Assembly: GCF_014196745.1 (NCBI RefSeq)
Contig: NZ_JACIEH010000002.1
Location: forward strand, 310,383 to 374,382
DNA: 64,000 nt
Source of the DNA: Sphingomonas kyeonggiensis
GTDB lineage: Bacteria; Pseudomonadota; Alphaproteobacteria; Sphingomonadales; Sphingomonadaceae
Direction of reading: 5' to 3'
The translations under genes were made by a program, and so were the position numbers. Position 1 is the first letter of the stretch. Each line of letters starts with the position of its first letter. Under the pieces are notes generated by a model that was not told the origin of the DNA, did not search any database, and was given only the letters and a program-made list of their open reading frames with translations. Of this stretch, positions 34,306 to 42,356 are shown piece by piece.

Positions 34306-35096
34306 GCGCCACCCCGCCGGCCACGCTCTGGCTGGTCGGCTGCGGCAACATGGCCGGCGCGATGCTGCGCCGCTGGATCGAAGCGGGGACGGCGGATCCT
34401 GCCAGGGTCTTCGTCGTCAACCGCCAGGACCGCGACCTGCCCGAAGGCGTGCGCCAGGGCCGCGAATTCCCCGAAGGGCCGCTGCCCGACGCAGTGATGC
34501 TCGGCATGAAGCCGCAGCAGATCGACGAGATCGCCGCGACCCATGGCACCCGCTTCGCCGGCGTGCCGCTGCTCCTTTCCATTCTGGCCGGCGTCGAGCT
34601 GGCTTCGCTCGCGGACCGGTTCCGGGCCGGTGCGATCGTCCGTGCCATGCCCAACCTGCCGGTCGCGATCGGCAAGGGCGTGGTCGGGCTGGCCGGCACC
34701 CGCAGCGACGCCGTCGATGCCCTGATGCAGCCGCTCGGGCTGGTCGAATGGGGCGACGAGGCCGCGCTGGACCGGCTTGGCGTGCTCGCCGGCTGCGGCC
34801 CCGCCTTTGTCTATCGCTTCATCGATGCGCTCGCCTCGGCCGGGGTGTCGATCGGGTTCGGCGAGGAACAGGCGCTGCGCCTCGCCGTCGCCACGGTGGA
34901 GGGGGCCGGCCTGCTCGCTGCCCGGGCCGATGCGCCGCCCTCGGTGCTCGCCGACCGGGTCGCCAGCCCGGGTGGGTCGACCCGCAAGGGGCTCGATGTG
35001 CTCGATGCCGACGACGCGATCAAGGCGCTGCTGCGCGCCACGCTCGACGCTTCCGCGCGCCGGAGTGCCGAAATGGCGGCCGCCGCCCGCCGCTGA
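34302..35096 (+). CDS. proC: pyrroline-5-carboxylate reductase
   Basis: Reduces pyrroline-5-carboxylate to proline with NAD(P)H. The 264-residue protein has the Rossmann loop LVGCGNMAGAMLRRW, the VMLGMKPQQ strand and the C-terminal signature DRVASPGGSTRKGLDVLD. GTG start at 34302 overlaps the preceding stop. Confidence 0.95.
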   Translation: MSATPPATLWLVGCGNMAGAMLRRWIEAGTADPARVFVVNRQDRDLPEGVRQGREFPEGPLPDAVMLGMKPQQIDEIAATHGTRFAGVPLLLSILAGVELASLADRFRAGAIVRAMPNLPVAIGKGVVGLAGTRSDAVDALMQPLGLVEWGDEAALDRLGVLAGCGPAFVYRFIDALASAGVSIGFGEEQALRLAVATVEGAGLLAARADAPPSVLADRVASPGGSTRKGLDVLDADDAIKALLRATLDASARRSAEMAAAARR

Positions 35097-35155
35097 TCGG
35101 AACGCCCGCGCGCCTGCACCGTTGTTCCGTTGATAGCGAACATCGGAGGCGTAGC

Positions 35156-35764
35156 ATGACGACCACCACCGCGACCCGCGACAAGAGCGGCCGCTTCACC
35201 GGATCGAAGCGCACCAGCACGACGCACAATCTCGGCGTGATCGCCGGCGCCGCCGCGGGTGGCATGGCGCTGGGCGTGCTCGCACTGCTCGGCCGCAAGG
35301 CCGTGGTTCAGGCGCCGACCGCGCTTGCCGGCAATTGGGACGAGGCGCTCGCCACCGAACATGAGGCGACGCGCAAGGTCTTCGACCAGATCGAGGCGAC
35401 CGACGAACGCTCCACGACCAAGCGCAACCTGCTGCTCGCACACCTCAAGCACGCGCTGACGAAGCATGCGGTGGAGGAAGAGAATGTCATCTACCCGGCG
35501 CTGCGCGAGGTCGGCAAGAAGGATGCTGCCGACGAACTCACCAAGGAACATGGCTATGTGAAGCAGTATCTCTACGAGCTGGAGAACACGCCCACCGCCT
35601 CGCCGGACTGGATCGCCAAGGTTCGCCAGTTCCGCGCCGATATCGAGGAGCATATGGAGGAAGAGGAACTCCGCCTGTTTCCGATGCTGCGCGCCCAGCT
35701 GAGCGACGAGAAGAACAAGGCGCTGACGCTGTCGATGAACAAGGAGGGGTTCAAGGTCGCGTAG
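35156..35764 (+). CDS. hemerythrin HHE-domain protein with N-terminal hydrophobic segment
   Basis: A 202-residue protein. After a Thr/Lys-rich start and a hydrophobic glycine-rich segment (about 25-46), a four-helix hemerythrin-like domain carries the di-iron ligands: EHEATRKVFDQI, HLKHALTKHAVEEENVIYP, KEHGYVKQYLYE and EEHMEEEELRLFP. These proteins bind oxygen or NO or aid oxidative-stress resistance. GGAGG sits ahead of ATG 35156. The N-terminal segment suggests membrane attachment. Confidence 0.82.
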   Translation: MTTTTATRDKSGRFTGSKRTSTTHNLGVIAGAAAGGMALGVLALLGRKAVVQAPTALAGNWDEALATEHEATRKVFDQIEATDERSTTKRNLLLAHLKHALTKHAVEEENVIYPALREVGKKDAADELTKEHGYVKQYLYELENTPTASPDWIAKVRQFRADIEEHMEEEELRLFPMLRAQLSDEKNKALTLSMNKEGFKVA

Positions 35765-35792
35765 GGCCATCCGTGCCGTGGCGGCAGGAAAA

Positions 35793-35806
35793 CGGTAGCG
35801 CTAACA
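35793..35806. promoter_or_regulatory. xyl-box-like operator (TAGCGCTA core)
   Basis: CGGTAGCGCTAACA, with the palindromic core TAGCGCTA (35796-35803), lies 43 bases before the esterase ATG. It differs at one base from TGGTAGCGCTAACA, which I recall as the xyl-box controlling xylan-utilisation genes in Xanthomonas. LacI-family regulators bind this type of site. Confidence 0.5.
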
Positions 35807-35848
35807 ATTACATGTCGACAGCTAGTGCCGTTTCGCTAGAGGAACGGC

Positions 35849-37090
35849 ATGCGTACGCTCCGTCTCCTGCTCGCCGCCAGCCCGCTCGTTCCGGCGCTGA
35901 TTCTTTCCGTCTCGCCGGTCCAGGCCGGCCCGGTCGGCGCCGAGCCGCCGGTCGCCGCCATCGAGGCCTGGCTGGCCCGGCCCGATGCTGGGCGCCGCCT
36001 CGAAGATTCCGCGCTGACCCGTCCGCTCAGCCGCGCCCAGGCGGATCGCACGCTGGCGCTGCTCGCCGCCGAGCGGATGCACGCGACTGCCGCGCGCTAT
36101 GCGGACGCGGTGGCCGCCAAGCAGATCACCATCGGCGACAAGACGCTGAAGTGGGAAAGCAAGACTTTCGGTAGCGCCGTGCCGGGCAAGCGCAGCCTGT
36201 GGATCTCGATGCACGGCGGCGGCAATGCCGAGCCGGCGGTGAACGACCAGCAATGGCGCAACCAGATCCGCCTCTACGAGCCGGCCGAGGGCATCTATCT
36301 CGCCCCGCGCGCGCCGACCGATACGTGGAACCTGTGGCACGAGGGGCATATCGACCCGCTGTTCCAGGCGCTGATCGACGCGCAGGTGGCGATCAACGGC
36401 GTCGATCCCAACCGCATCTATCTGATGGGCTACTCGGCGGGCGGCGACGGCGTGTGGCAGCTCGCGCCGCGCATGGCCGATCGCTTCGCCGCGGCGGCGA
36501 TGATGGCGGGCCATCCGAACGAATCCTCGGTGCTCGGCCTGCGCAACCTGCCCTTCGCGATCTTCATGGGCGGTGCCGATGCCGCCTATGACCGCAACAA
36601 GATCGCCGCCGACAAGACCGCCGAGCTCGACCGGCTGAACGCGGCCGATCCGGGCGGCTATGTCCATATGTCGCGCATCTATCCGGGCCTGCCGCACTGG
36701 ATGAACCGCAAGGATGCCGAGGCGCTGCCCTGGATGGCCGGCTTCACCCGCAATCCCTGGCCGAAGCGCATCGTCTGGCTGCAGGACGATGTGACGCACG
36801 ACCGCTTCTACTGGCTGCACATCCCCGATGCGGCGGCGGCCAAGGCCGGCGACCAGATCATCGCTTCGGTGGAGGGGCAGACCATCACCCTGACGGGTAC
36901 CGTCCCGGCCGGCACCACGCTGCGCCTCTCGGACCAGCTGCTCAACCTCGATCGTCCGGTGAAGGTGATCGTCAACGGGCGCACCGCCTATTCGGGCAAG
37001 GTCGCCCGCACCGGACTGGCGATCGAGCAGTCGCTGCTCGAGCGGGCGGACCCGGCTTCGGCCGCGACGGCGGTGCTCAAGCTCGATTGA
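35849..37090 (+). CDS. exported polyhydroxybutyrate-depolymerase/feruloyl-esterase-like hydrolase
   Basis: A 413-residue exported alpha/beta hydrolase with a signal peptide (MRTLRLLLAASPLVPALILS up to VQAGP). The catalytic domain has WISMHGGGNAEP (oxyanion), LMGYSAGGDGVWQLA (nucleophile Ser), and a His in YPGLPHWMNRKD. An extra beta domain (about 320-405) follows. The layout recalls LpqC-type esterases that release acyl groups from polysaccharides. AGGA precedes the ATG, and the promoter contains the xyl-box-like site. Confidence 0.8.
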   Translation: MRTLRLLLAASPLVPALILSVSPVQAGPVGAEPPVAAIEAWLARPDAGRRLEDSALTRPLSRAQADRTLALLAAERMHATAARYADAVAAKQITIGDKTLKWESKTFGSAVPGKRSLWISMHGGGNAEPAVNDQQWRNQIRLYEPAEGIYLAPRAPTDTWNLWHEGHIDPLFQALIDAQVAINGVDPNRIYLMGYSAGGDGVWQLAPRMADRFAAAAMMAGHPNESSVLGLRNLPFAIFMGGADAAYDRNKIAADKTAELDRLNAADPGGYVHMSRIYPGLPHWMNRKDAEALPWMAGFTRNPWPKRIVWLQDDVTHDRFYWLHIPDAAAAKAGDQIIASVEGQTITLTGTVPAGTTLRLSDQLLNLDRPVKVIVNGRTAYSGKVARTGLAIEQSLLERADPASAATAVLKLD

Positions 37091-37146
37091 AGGCAGGGAG
37101 GGGCGTGAAGCGCCCCTCCGCATTCCGCCAGGTCTTCCGGCGAACC

Positions 37147-37605
37147 CTAGAGCTGGTGCCAGAACAGGAAGACGCGCACCTTGCCGCCGCTCGTCGGCGC
37201 ATAGCCGATATTGAGCGATTCATTGCCCTCGCGCCACGGCACCTGCACGGTGGTGAGGTCCGGCGTCTTGCCGGGCGTCCAGTTGCCGTCGTCCGGTCCA
37301 AGGTGGAAATTCGCATCGGCGGAGAAGGGCGGTGCGTTGCCGGGCACCAGCGTGGCACGCCAGGCCGCCCAATCCGCCTTCGGCATCAGCAATATGGCCT
37401 GCGCGGCATTGTCGCGGCCCTCGATCTGGCCCGCATGTTCCACGGTCGCGCCGGCCGGGAAGGTGACGCCAATCTGCCTGGCCACGGATTGCGCGTCCTG
37501 CATCGATACCTCGTTGTTGGAAGGAAGGGGGGTGGCGTTGCCGTCGGCGGCGTTGGAGCAGGCTGCGGCGAGCAGCGCCAGCATGGCGGGAAGGGCGCGG
37601 CGCAT
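37147..37605 (-). CDS. small lipoprotein, candidate immunity partner
   Basis: A 152-residue lipoprotein: MRRALPAMLALLAAACSN has a lipobox with Cys16. The mature part (QSVARQIGVTFPAGATVEHA, LLMPKADWAAW, EGNESLNIGYAP, VFLFWHQL) looks like a compact alpha-beta domain of unknown family. Its ATG overlaps the stop of the upstream gene by one base (TGATG), so both are co-translated. A tightly coupled envelope lipoprotein behind a possible effector is how immunity proteins are often arranged; this remains a hypothesis. Confidence 0.65.
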   Translation of the reverse strand: MRRALPAMLALLAAACSNAADGNATPLPSNNEVSMQDAQSVARQIGVTFPAGATVEHAGQIEGRDNAAQAILLMPKADWAAWRATLVPGNAPPFSADANFHLGPDDGNWTPGKTPDLTTVQVPWREGNESLNIGYAPTSGGKVRVFLFWHQL

Positions 37606-38363
37606 CACCGGCCCGGCTTCTTGAGGATCGCCTGCTCGCCCGGCGTGGCGGCGCCTTCCCAGGTGAAGCGGCGCGCGATCTTGCCATGGCAATCGAACTC
37701 CTTGGCCAGCCCCTGGCGGTGGAACTCGCCCATGAATTCGTCGGTCACCTCGATGCCGCCGATCGTCACCTTCTTGCCGCCGTCCCAATTGTAGCGGTCA
37801 TAGACGTGGTACTCGAAATCGACCTCGAACAGCCGCCCCCTGGTGCCGGCGGAGACCTTCGCCACGCCCTTGCCCCAATAGGTGTAGCCGCCGATCGCGA
37901 AGAACCAGTCGGCGCTCTCCCCCTTGTAGTTGTAGGCGCTCTCGCCGGCGCGCGAGGTGAAATAATGGGTGCCGTTCGGCAGCGCGGTGATGAAGTTCTG
38001 GGCCTGCCGGAATTCGGCGATCATCGCGCGCTTGGCTGTGGGAACCGATGCGATCATGTCTTCCAGGTCGATCACATAGTCCCTGCCGGTGTTGTTCAGA
38101 TAATGCTCCATGTGCTTGGTGGCATTGGTGCCGGGATAGACCATGGTCGGCACGCCCAGGATCGACCGGATCGCCGCAAGCTGTGCCACGGTGCCGGCCG
38201 TCGCCGGCTTGGAGCGCCATGCGCCCGCACCCGGATCGTGGCGCAGGCGCGGATCGGCCGTGCCGGTCTGATAATAGGCATCGCTGAGGAAGGGGCCGGG
38301 TGGCGGCGGGATCAGGCTCGGCATCGGCGGGCGGCCGGGTCGAGTGGAGGGGGCAATACCCAT
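37605..38363 (-). CDS. unknown protein with toxin-like C-terminal region
   Basis: A 252-residue protein without a signal peptide. A proline-rich start (RPGRPPMPSLIPPPPGPF) leads into an alpha/beta domain with MVYPGTNATKHMEHYLNNTG, WFFAIGGYTYWGKGVAKV, and FEYHVYDRYNWDGGKKV followed by TDEFMGEFHRQGLAKEFD. The dense Tyr/Trp/Asp/His/Arg clusters resemble catalytic tails of polymorphic or secreted toxins, with a slight likeness to the YDxN...HR pattern of colicin M. I cannot assign a family. No secretion genes lie in the window. Confidence 0.6.
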   Translation of the reverse strand: MGIAPSTRPGRPPMPSLIPPPPGPFLSDAYYQTGTADPRLRHDPGAGAWRSKPATAGTVAQLAAIRSILGVPTMVYPGTNATKHMEHYLNNTGRDYVIDLEDMIASVPTAKRAMIAEFRQAQNFITALPNGTHYFTSRAGESAYNYKGESADWFFAIGGYTYWGKGVAKVSAGTRGRLFEVDFEYHVYDRYNWDGGKKVTIGGIEVTDEFMGEFHRQGLAKEFDCHGKIARRFTWEGAATPGEQAILKKPGR

Positions 38364-38861
38364 ACGCGCTCCTCGGGAATCTGAGGATACCCAGACTAAT
38401 CGCAAGTATAGCGCCGCGTAATTGCGGTTTGGTGCGGCTTGTCGCGAAATCGGCGCGGTGTGACGTGCCGCTTCATCTTGGGCCGGCTGTGCTCCTCTCC
38501 GCCAGCTTCTCCACATGTCCGCACAGCATGTCCGCCGGCGCACCAGATCTGGCCTCGATCTTCGCCTCTGGCCTCGGAGTATCTGCTGCCCACTTCGCAG
38601 AAGGCCGTCTTGATCGGACCGCCCCTCTTCGGCCTTGTCCGCGCGAGACTCGGGGCGCGTGCGTGAAGCATTCATAGTGGCAAACACGCCGCTAATTCTG
38701 TTCTGGCGGCGAAGGCGCCCACTGCCTTCCGTCACCTTACAGTACTGATCAGCCAACGAAATTCCACGGATGTCGTGGTCGAGGGAGGCTAGTTGACAGC
38801 ACAGATAAAATCATTGACGATCGTATACATAATACGGACAGACTATTCTTAGGGGGCATCC
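38364..38861. other. 498-base gene-free gap
   Basis: The only gap above 300 bases. It holds a degraded TetR gene fragment (38497-38640) and, at its right end, AT-rich sequence with TTGACA (38793-38798) and TATACATAAT (38824-38833) that should contain the promoter of the metallopeptidase gene. Spacing between these elements is not canonical, so the exact promoter is undefined. No convincing ORF is seen. Confidence 0.6.
38497..38640 (-). pseudogene. decayed C-terminal fragment of a TetR regulator
   Basis: This stretch aligns base by base with the C-terminal coding part of the TetR gene at about 41636-41775. Shared runs include CCAGCTTCTCCACAT, CCGCAC, CATGTC, GGCCTCGATCT, CACTTCG-like and GTCTTGATC-like segments, interrupted by small indels. 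On the minus strand one frame keeps EVGSRYSE, the counterpart of EVGSSFSE, then frameshifts. It is the remnant of a duplicate or of a related regulator; no N-terminal DNA-binding part survives. Confidence 0.7.
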
Positions 38862-40790
38862 ATGCGCATGAAGACAATTCTCGTGTCGACTTCCGCAATC
38901 CTGGTCTCCGTCGCGGCGGCCGCCTCGTCTTCCCGACAGGAACTTCCAAGCGGCACCGTCACCGTGCCCCAGGCCGATGCCCGGGTGCTGCAGGCAAGCG
39001 CTGGCGTCTCGGCCGCGGCCCTGGATGCGAATGGCTGCGAGACGGGCACATGGAGCGTCGTCGCCATGCCGGATGCCCCGGCGGTCCAGCTCCAGTCCGC
39101 GCACTTCGCGATGCGCTGGACCAGCGGCACGACCACCACGGCGGCGGCGCAGACCGCGCTGAACGAGCTCGAATCGATCTACACCCAGTTCGTCGACCAG
39201 ATCGGCTTTCCGGCGCCGTCGTGCAGCAGCACCGCCAAGAAGAAGGTCAATATCTGGATCGGGGATTTCGGGCTCAGCGGCGGCGTGGACGGATCCGGCA
39301 ATCCCGGCATGTGGATCGGCCCCGGCGCGCTCGCGGACAATTTCGGGCTGGCACATGAATTCACCCATGCGCTCCAGGGCGGCACGGGCGGCCTGCGCGA
39401 CTCGCCCTTTGTCGGCTGGATGTGGGAAAGCCATGCCAACTGGATGGCCACCCAGCGCCCGCAATACCGCAGCAACGTCCACTGCTCGGAGCTGATGGTC
39501 AACGCGCCGCACCTCTATTACGGTTCCACGCGCGACCGTTACTGCAATTTCCAGTTCTGGGAGTATCTCAAGAACGTTCACGGCTATGCCGCGGTCAACA
39601 ACATCTGGCGCAATGCGCCCAAGACGACCGACGCCAATTACCTGACCGCGGACCCCTTCACCGTGCTGATGAGCAACATGGGGTGGTCGGTATCCCAGCT
39701 GAACGACTTTTTCGGCCAGTGGGCGATGCACAACGTCAACTGGGACTATACCGATCCCGACGGTACCGATCACGGCGCGATCATGCGTGCCGCCTATGGC
39801 AGCAACGACGCCGCGCAGAATGGCGATTATGGCTATAACGGCTATCGCCTCAATCGCACGACCCGGCTCGATCCGGTCAACCTCTCGGCGCGCAAGTTCT
39901 CCGTGCCCTTCGCCCAGGCGCCGCAGCGCTGGGGCTACAATCTCGTCCGCCTCGTGCCGGACAGCGGTGCGACGAGCATCGGCGTGACCTTCCGCGGCGT
40001 CACCCAGTCGGCCAGCAACACCAGCAGCCTGCCCGGACTGCTCAACGAGCCGACGAGCATCCCCGCACCGAATTCGGGCTGGCGCTGGGGCGTGGTGGCG
40101 ATCACCAGCACGGGCGGCAGCCGCTACAGCGCGCTCCAGAGCTCGGCCAACACGACGATCAACTTCGCGCTCCAGCCCGGCGACCAGCGCGTCTACATGG
40201 TGGTGATCGCGGCGCCTACGGCCAACCAGAAGATCCGCTGGGACCAGCCCTATTACAGCATCTACCGCTATCCCTGGATGGTCCAGCTGACCGGCGCCCA
40301 GCCCCAGGGCTTCGAGAGCGGCGCGCCGGCGCCGATCACGGGCGGGCACCAGCACAGCAATGGCGGGGGCTGGGTCGCCGCGGGCGCGACCGTGGCATCG
40401 ACCGCCTATGTCGGTCCCTATGCGCGGGTCTATTCGGGATCGGTCACCGGCAATGCGCGGGTCGAGGATCATGCGACCGTCTTTGGCGGCTCGCTGTCGG
40501 GCAGCGCGGTCGCCGGCGGGCTGGCAGTGGTGGCGGGCAACACGTCGCTCACCAGCACCGCCAAGGCGCGAACCACCTTCATGCCGCTCGGCTATTTCGA
40601 GACCAACATCGCGCTGAGCGGCACGGCGCAACTGATCGGTGACGTCGAGCATCGCGGCGGCGCGTCGCCCAATCACGGGGTATTCTTCGGCTTCGTCGAT
40701 CCGAACACGATCAACGACGCGGCGCAGGGCGCAAACCTCACCGCGCCGCCGACCGAGGTCACCGCGACGCCGAACTACAGCTGGCCCTGA
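38862..40790 (+). CDS. secreted HEFTH metallopeptidase-like protein (DUF6055 type)
   Basis: A 642-residue exported protein with a signal peptide (about 1-22). Residues about 75-330 are a zincin-like domain with GLAHEFTHALQGG (His165, Glu166, His169) and a nearby WESHANWMA that may give the third ligand; it resembles DUF6055. A beta domain follows, then residues about 500-600 form hexapeptide-type repeats (ARVEDHATVFGGSLSGSAVA) that predict a left-handed helix. Probable extracellular protease or adhesin-like enzyme. It stands alone, flanked by a pseudogene and a foldback element. Confidence 0.8.
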   Translation: MRMKTILVSTSAILVSVAAAASSSRQELPSGTVTVPQADARVLQASAGVSAAALDANGCETGTWSVVAMPDAPAVQLQSAHFAMRWTSGTTTTAAAQTALNELESIYTQFVDQIGFPAPSCSSTAKKKVNIWIGDFGLSGGVDGSGNPGMWIGPGALADNFGLAHEFTHALQGGTGGLRDSPFVGWMWESHANWMATQRPQYRSNVHCSELMVNAPHLYYGSTRDRYCNFQFWEYLKNVHGYAAVNNIWRNAPKTTDANYLTADPFTVLMSNMGWSVSQLNDFFGQWAMHNVNWDYTDPDGTDHGAIMRAAYGSNDAAQNGDYGYNGYRLNRTTRLDPVNLSARKFSVPFAQAPQRWGYNLVRLVPDSGATSIGVTFRGVTQSASNTSSLPGLLNEPTSIPAPNSGWRWGVVAITSTGGSRYSALQSSANTTINFALQPGDQRVYMVVIAAPTANQKIRWDQPYYSIYRYPWMVQLTGAQPQGFESGAPAPITGGHQHSNGGGWVAAGATVASTAYVGPYARVYSGSVTGNARVEDHATVFGGSLSGSAVAGGLAVVAGNTSLTSTAKARTTFMPLGYFETNIALSGTAQLIGDVEHRGGASPNHGVFFGFVDPNTINDAAQGANLTAPPTEVTATPNYSWP

Positions 40791-40816
40791 GGTACAGGCG
40801 CTAGCGCCAGAGGCTT

Positions 40817-40910
40817 GGACGGGCAGCGGTGGGCGGAGTCGATTAGTCAGGAGTGCACCTGCCGGTGCATGGGATGACGTGACGGATAACCGCAAACCGC
40901 TGCCCGTCCG
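40817..40910. repeat. foldback element with 14-bp arms
   Basis: GGACGGGCAGCGGT (40817-40830) is perfectly complementary to 40896-40909. Inside the loop TGCACC-TGCC-GGTGCA (40854-40869) makes a second hairpin. It lies between two convergent genes and could be a miniature repeat or a bidirectional terminator; no target-site duplication is evident. Confidence 0.6.
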
Positions 40911-40924
40911 ACTCTGAGACCCTG

Positions 40925-41440
40925 TCAGTTCGCTCGATTATAGACGAGCTTATAGCCGATTGGCGCAGAGAGCAGTGGACTGATGATGGTGGTCTCCTCC
41001 ACCAATTGCTGCCCAACGCTACGATACACTGTGGTCCGCTCGCTGTCGGTCCCACGGAATGTCAGCGAAATGGCTTCACCATTCGCTTTTGCTGACACAT
41101 CGAAAACAAGCCCTTCCACGAGCTTCCACTTGATCGGCTCTCCGCTTATCCAAACATCGATAGGTGTTTTGGCATCGTATTTGATCGAGAATCGACTTCC
41201 TGAACTCGAGATTCTAATTCTGTCCGTAGCGATGGACTTGCGCAGCCTCATGCGAGCGAGAGGGCGCCTGGCGTTGGAAAGGCGGGCAATAGCGCTCTCG
41301 ATCGCTGCAAAGGCGTCGTCGCTCCGTTCCCGGTCCAGGACATAGCTGCCTGAAACCACACCTTGCGCCGGGCTGGCCGAGCCTGAGCCGGAGATCAGGA
41401 TTGCAGCTCCGATCGCGGTCGACAAAGTCCAGTGACGCAT
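40925..41440 (-). CDS. exported hypothetical protein, less GC-rich than its neighbours
   Basis: A 171-residue protein with a signal peptide (MRHWTLSTAIGAAILISGSG). The mature part carries GSYVLDRERSDDAFAAIE, RIRISSSGSRFSIKYDAKTP and FRGTDSERTTVYRSV, a beta-rich lipocalin-like pattern, but no family is recognised. GAGGAGA precedes ATG 41440. Codons such as ATT, TCT, AAT and ACA are more frequent than in the surrounding genes, which points to recent acquisition. Confidence 0.65.
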   Translation of the reverse strand: MRHWTLSTAIGAAILISGSGSASPAQGVVSGSYVLDRERSDDAFAAIESAIARLSNARRPLARMRLRKSIATDRIRISSSGSRFSIKYDAKTPIDVWISGEPIKWKLVEGLVFDVSAKANGEAISLTFRGTDSERTTVYRSVGQQLVEETTIISPLLSAPIGYKLVYNRAN

Positions 41441-41596
41441 CACGCTCTCCTCAAATTCCGCTGCTCGCCGTGACAAGCGTAGTGACGATCCGGCTTAGGC
41501 TGGCTGTATCAAAGAGCCGAGCCTCGCGGCCACTAACTCGATCCGCAAACTCGAAAGCGGACCAACAGCTCTCCACCGAGTTCCCGCCGCGCACGG

Positions 41597-42259
41597 TCAC
41601 GCTTCGAGGGTCGCAATTCCAGGCCGAGCTTCGCCCGCCAGCTTCTCCACATAGCCGCACAACATGTCTGCCAGCGCCTCCGACCAGGCCTCGATCTCCG
41701 CCTCGGTCCGCGGGGTCTCCGAGAAGCTGCTGCCGACTTCGCTGAAGGTCATCTTGATCAGCCGGCCCGCCAGCATCCGTTTGTCGCCGGGCACATCGGG
41801 CAGCGTCTCGCGCAGGAAGGTGCGGAAGATTTCGGCATTCTCCGCCTTGGCTGCGATCGCCTCGGGCGCATCGCGGTAGAGCGGGGCGGCGTCGCTCAGC
41901 GCGGTGCGGATCGCCGCTTCCTCGCATTCGGACTGGATGAAGGCACGGACCAGCCGGCGCAGCCGGGCGAGGGGCGGGGTGGCCTGGTCCTCGAGGATGC
42001 CGCGGAGCAGCGCGGAGGTCCGCTGCCATTCGTCGCTTTGCAGGCGGAACAGGATCGCCGCCTTGTTGGGGAAATACTGGTAGAGCGAACCGACGCTCAC
42101 GCCCGCCCGTTCGGCGACTCGCGCGGTCGTGAAACGCTGCGCACCTTCCTTCGTCAAAACCTGAACAGCGGCGTCGAGTACCGCCTCGACCAGCTGGTTC
42201 GAGCGGGCCTGTTTGGGGTCCTTCCGCGAGGCGACGCGGGTGGTTCGGCGGTCGATCAT
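41597..42259 (-). CDS. TetR-family transcriptional regulator
   Basis: A 220-residue repressor. The DNA-binding N-terminus (about 18-65) reads LVEAVLDAAVQVLTKEGAQ, then FTTARVAERAGVSVGSLYQY and FPNKAAILF, a textbook TetR helix-turn-helix. The C-terminal ligand domain contains a TetR_C-type helix set. It is divergent from the O-methyltransferase gene, with an operator-like site between, and a decayed copy of its 3' end lies at 38.5 kb. Confidence 0.92.
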   Translation of the reverse strand: MIDRRTTRVASRKDPKQARSNQLVEAVLDAAVQVLTKEGAQRFTTARVAERAGVSVGSLYQYFPNKAAILFRLQSDEWQRTSALLRGILEDQATPPLARLRRLVRAFIQSECEEAAIRTALSDAAPLYRDAPEAIAAKAENAEIFRTFLRETLPDVPGDKRMLAGRLIKMTFSEVGSSFSETPRTEAEIEAWSEALADMLCGYVEKLAGEARPGIATLEA

Positions 42260-42293
42260 GTAGGCTCTCCGCCAATGCGAATAGTCAAAACTG

Positions 42294-42306
42294 ACGAACT
42301 AGTCGT
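42294..42306. promoter_or_regulatory. candidate TetR operator
   Basis: ACGA-ACTAG-TCGT is an inverted repeat in the 97-base gap between the TetR start (42259) and the methyltransferase start (42357). Its place suggests control of both genes by this TetR protein. Confidence 0.45.
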
Positions 42307-42356
42307 ATTTTCCGGTCCAGCAGGCAAGCCCCTGCTTCCACATGGAGAAACCCAAG

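Noticed and set aside
37605..38363. Type VI secretion effector
   Set aside because: No VgrG, Hcp, PAAR or other secretion component is encoded in the window, so only a general toxin hypothesis is kept.
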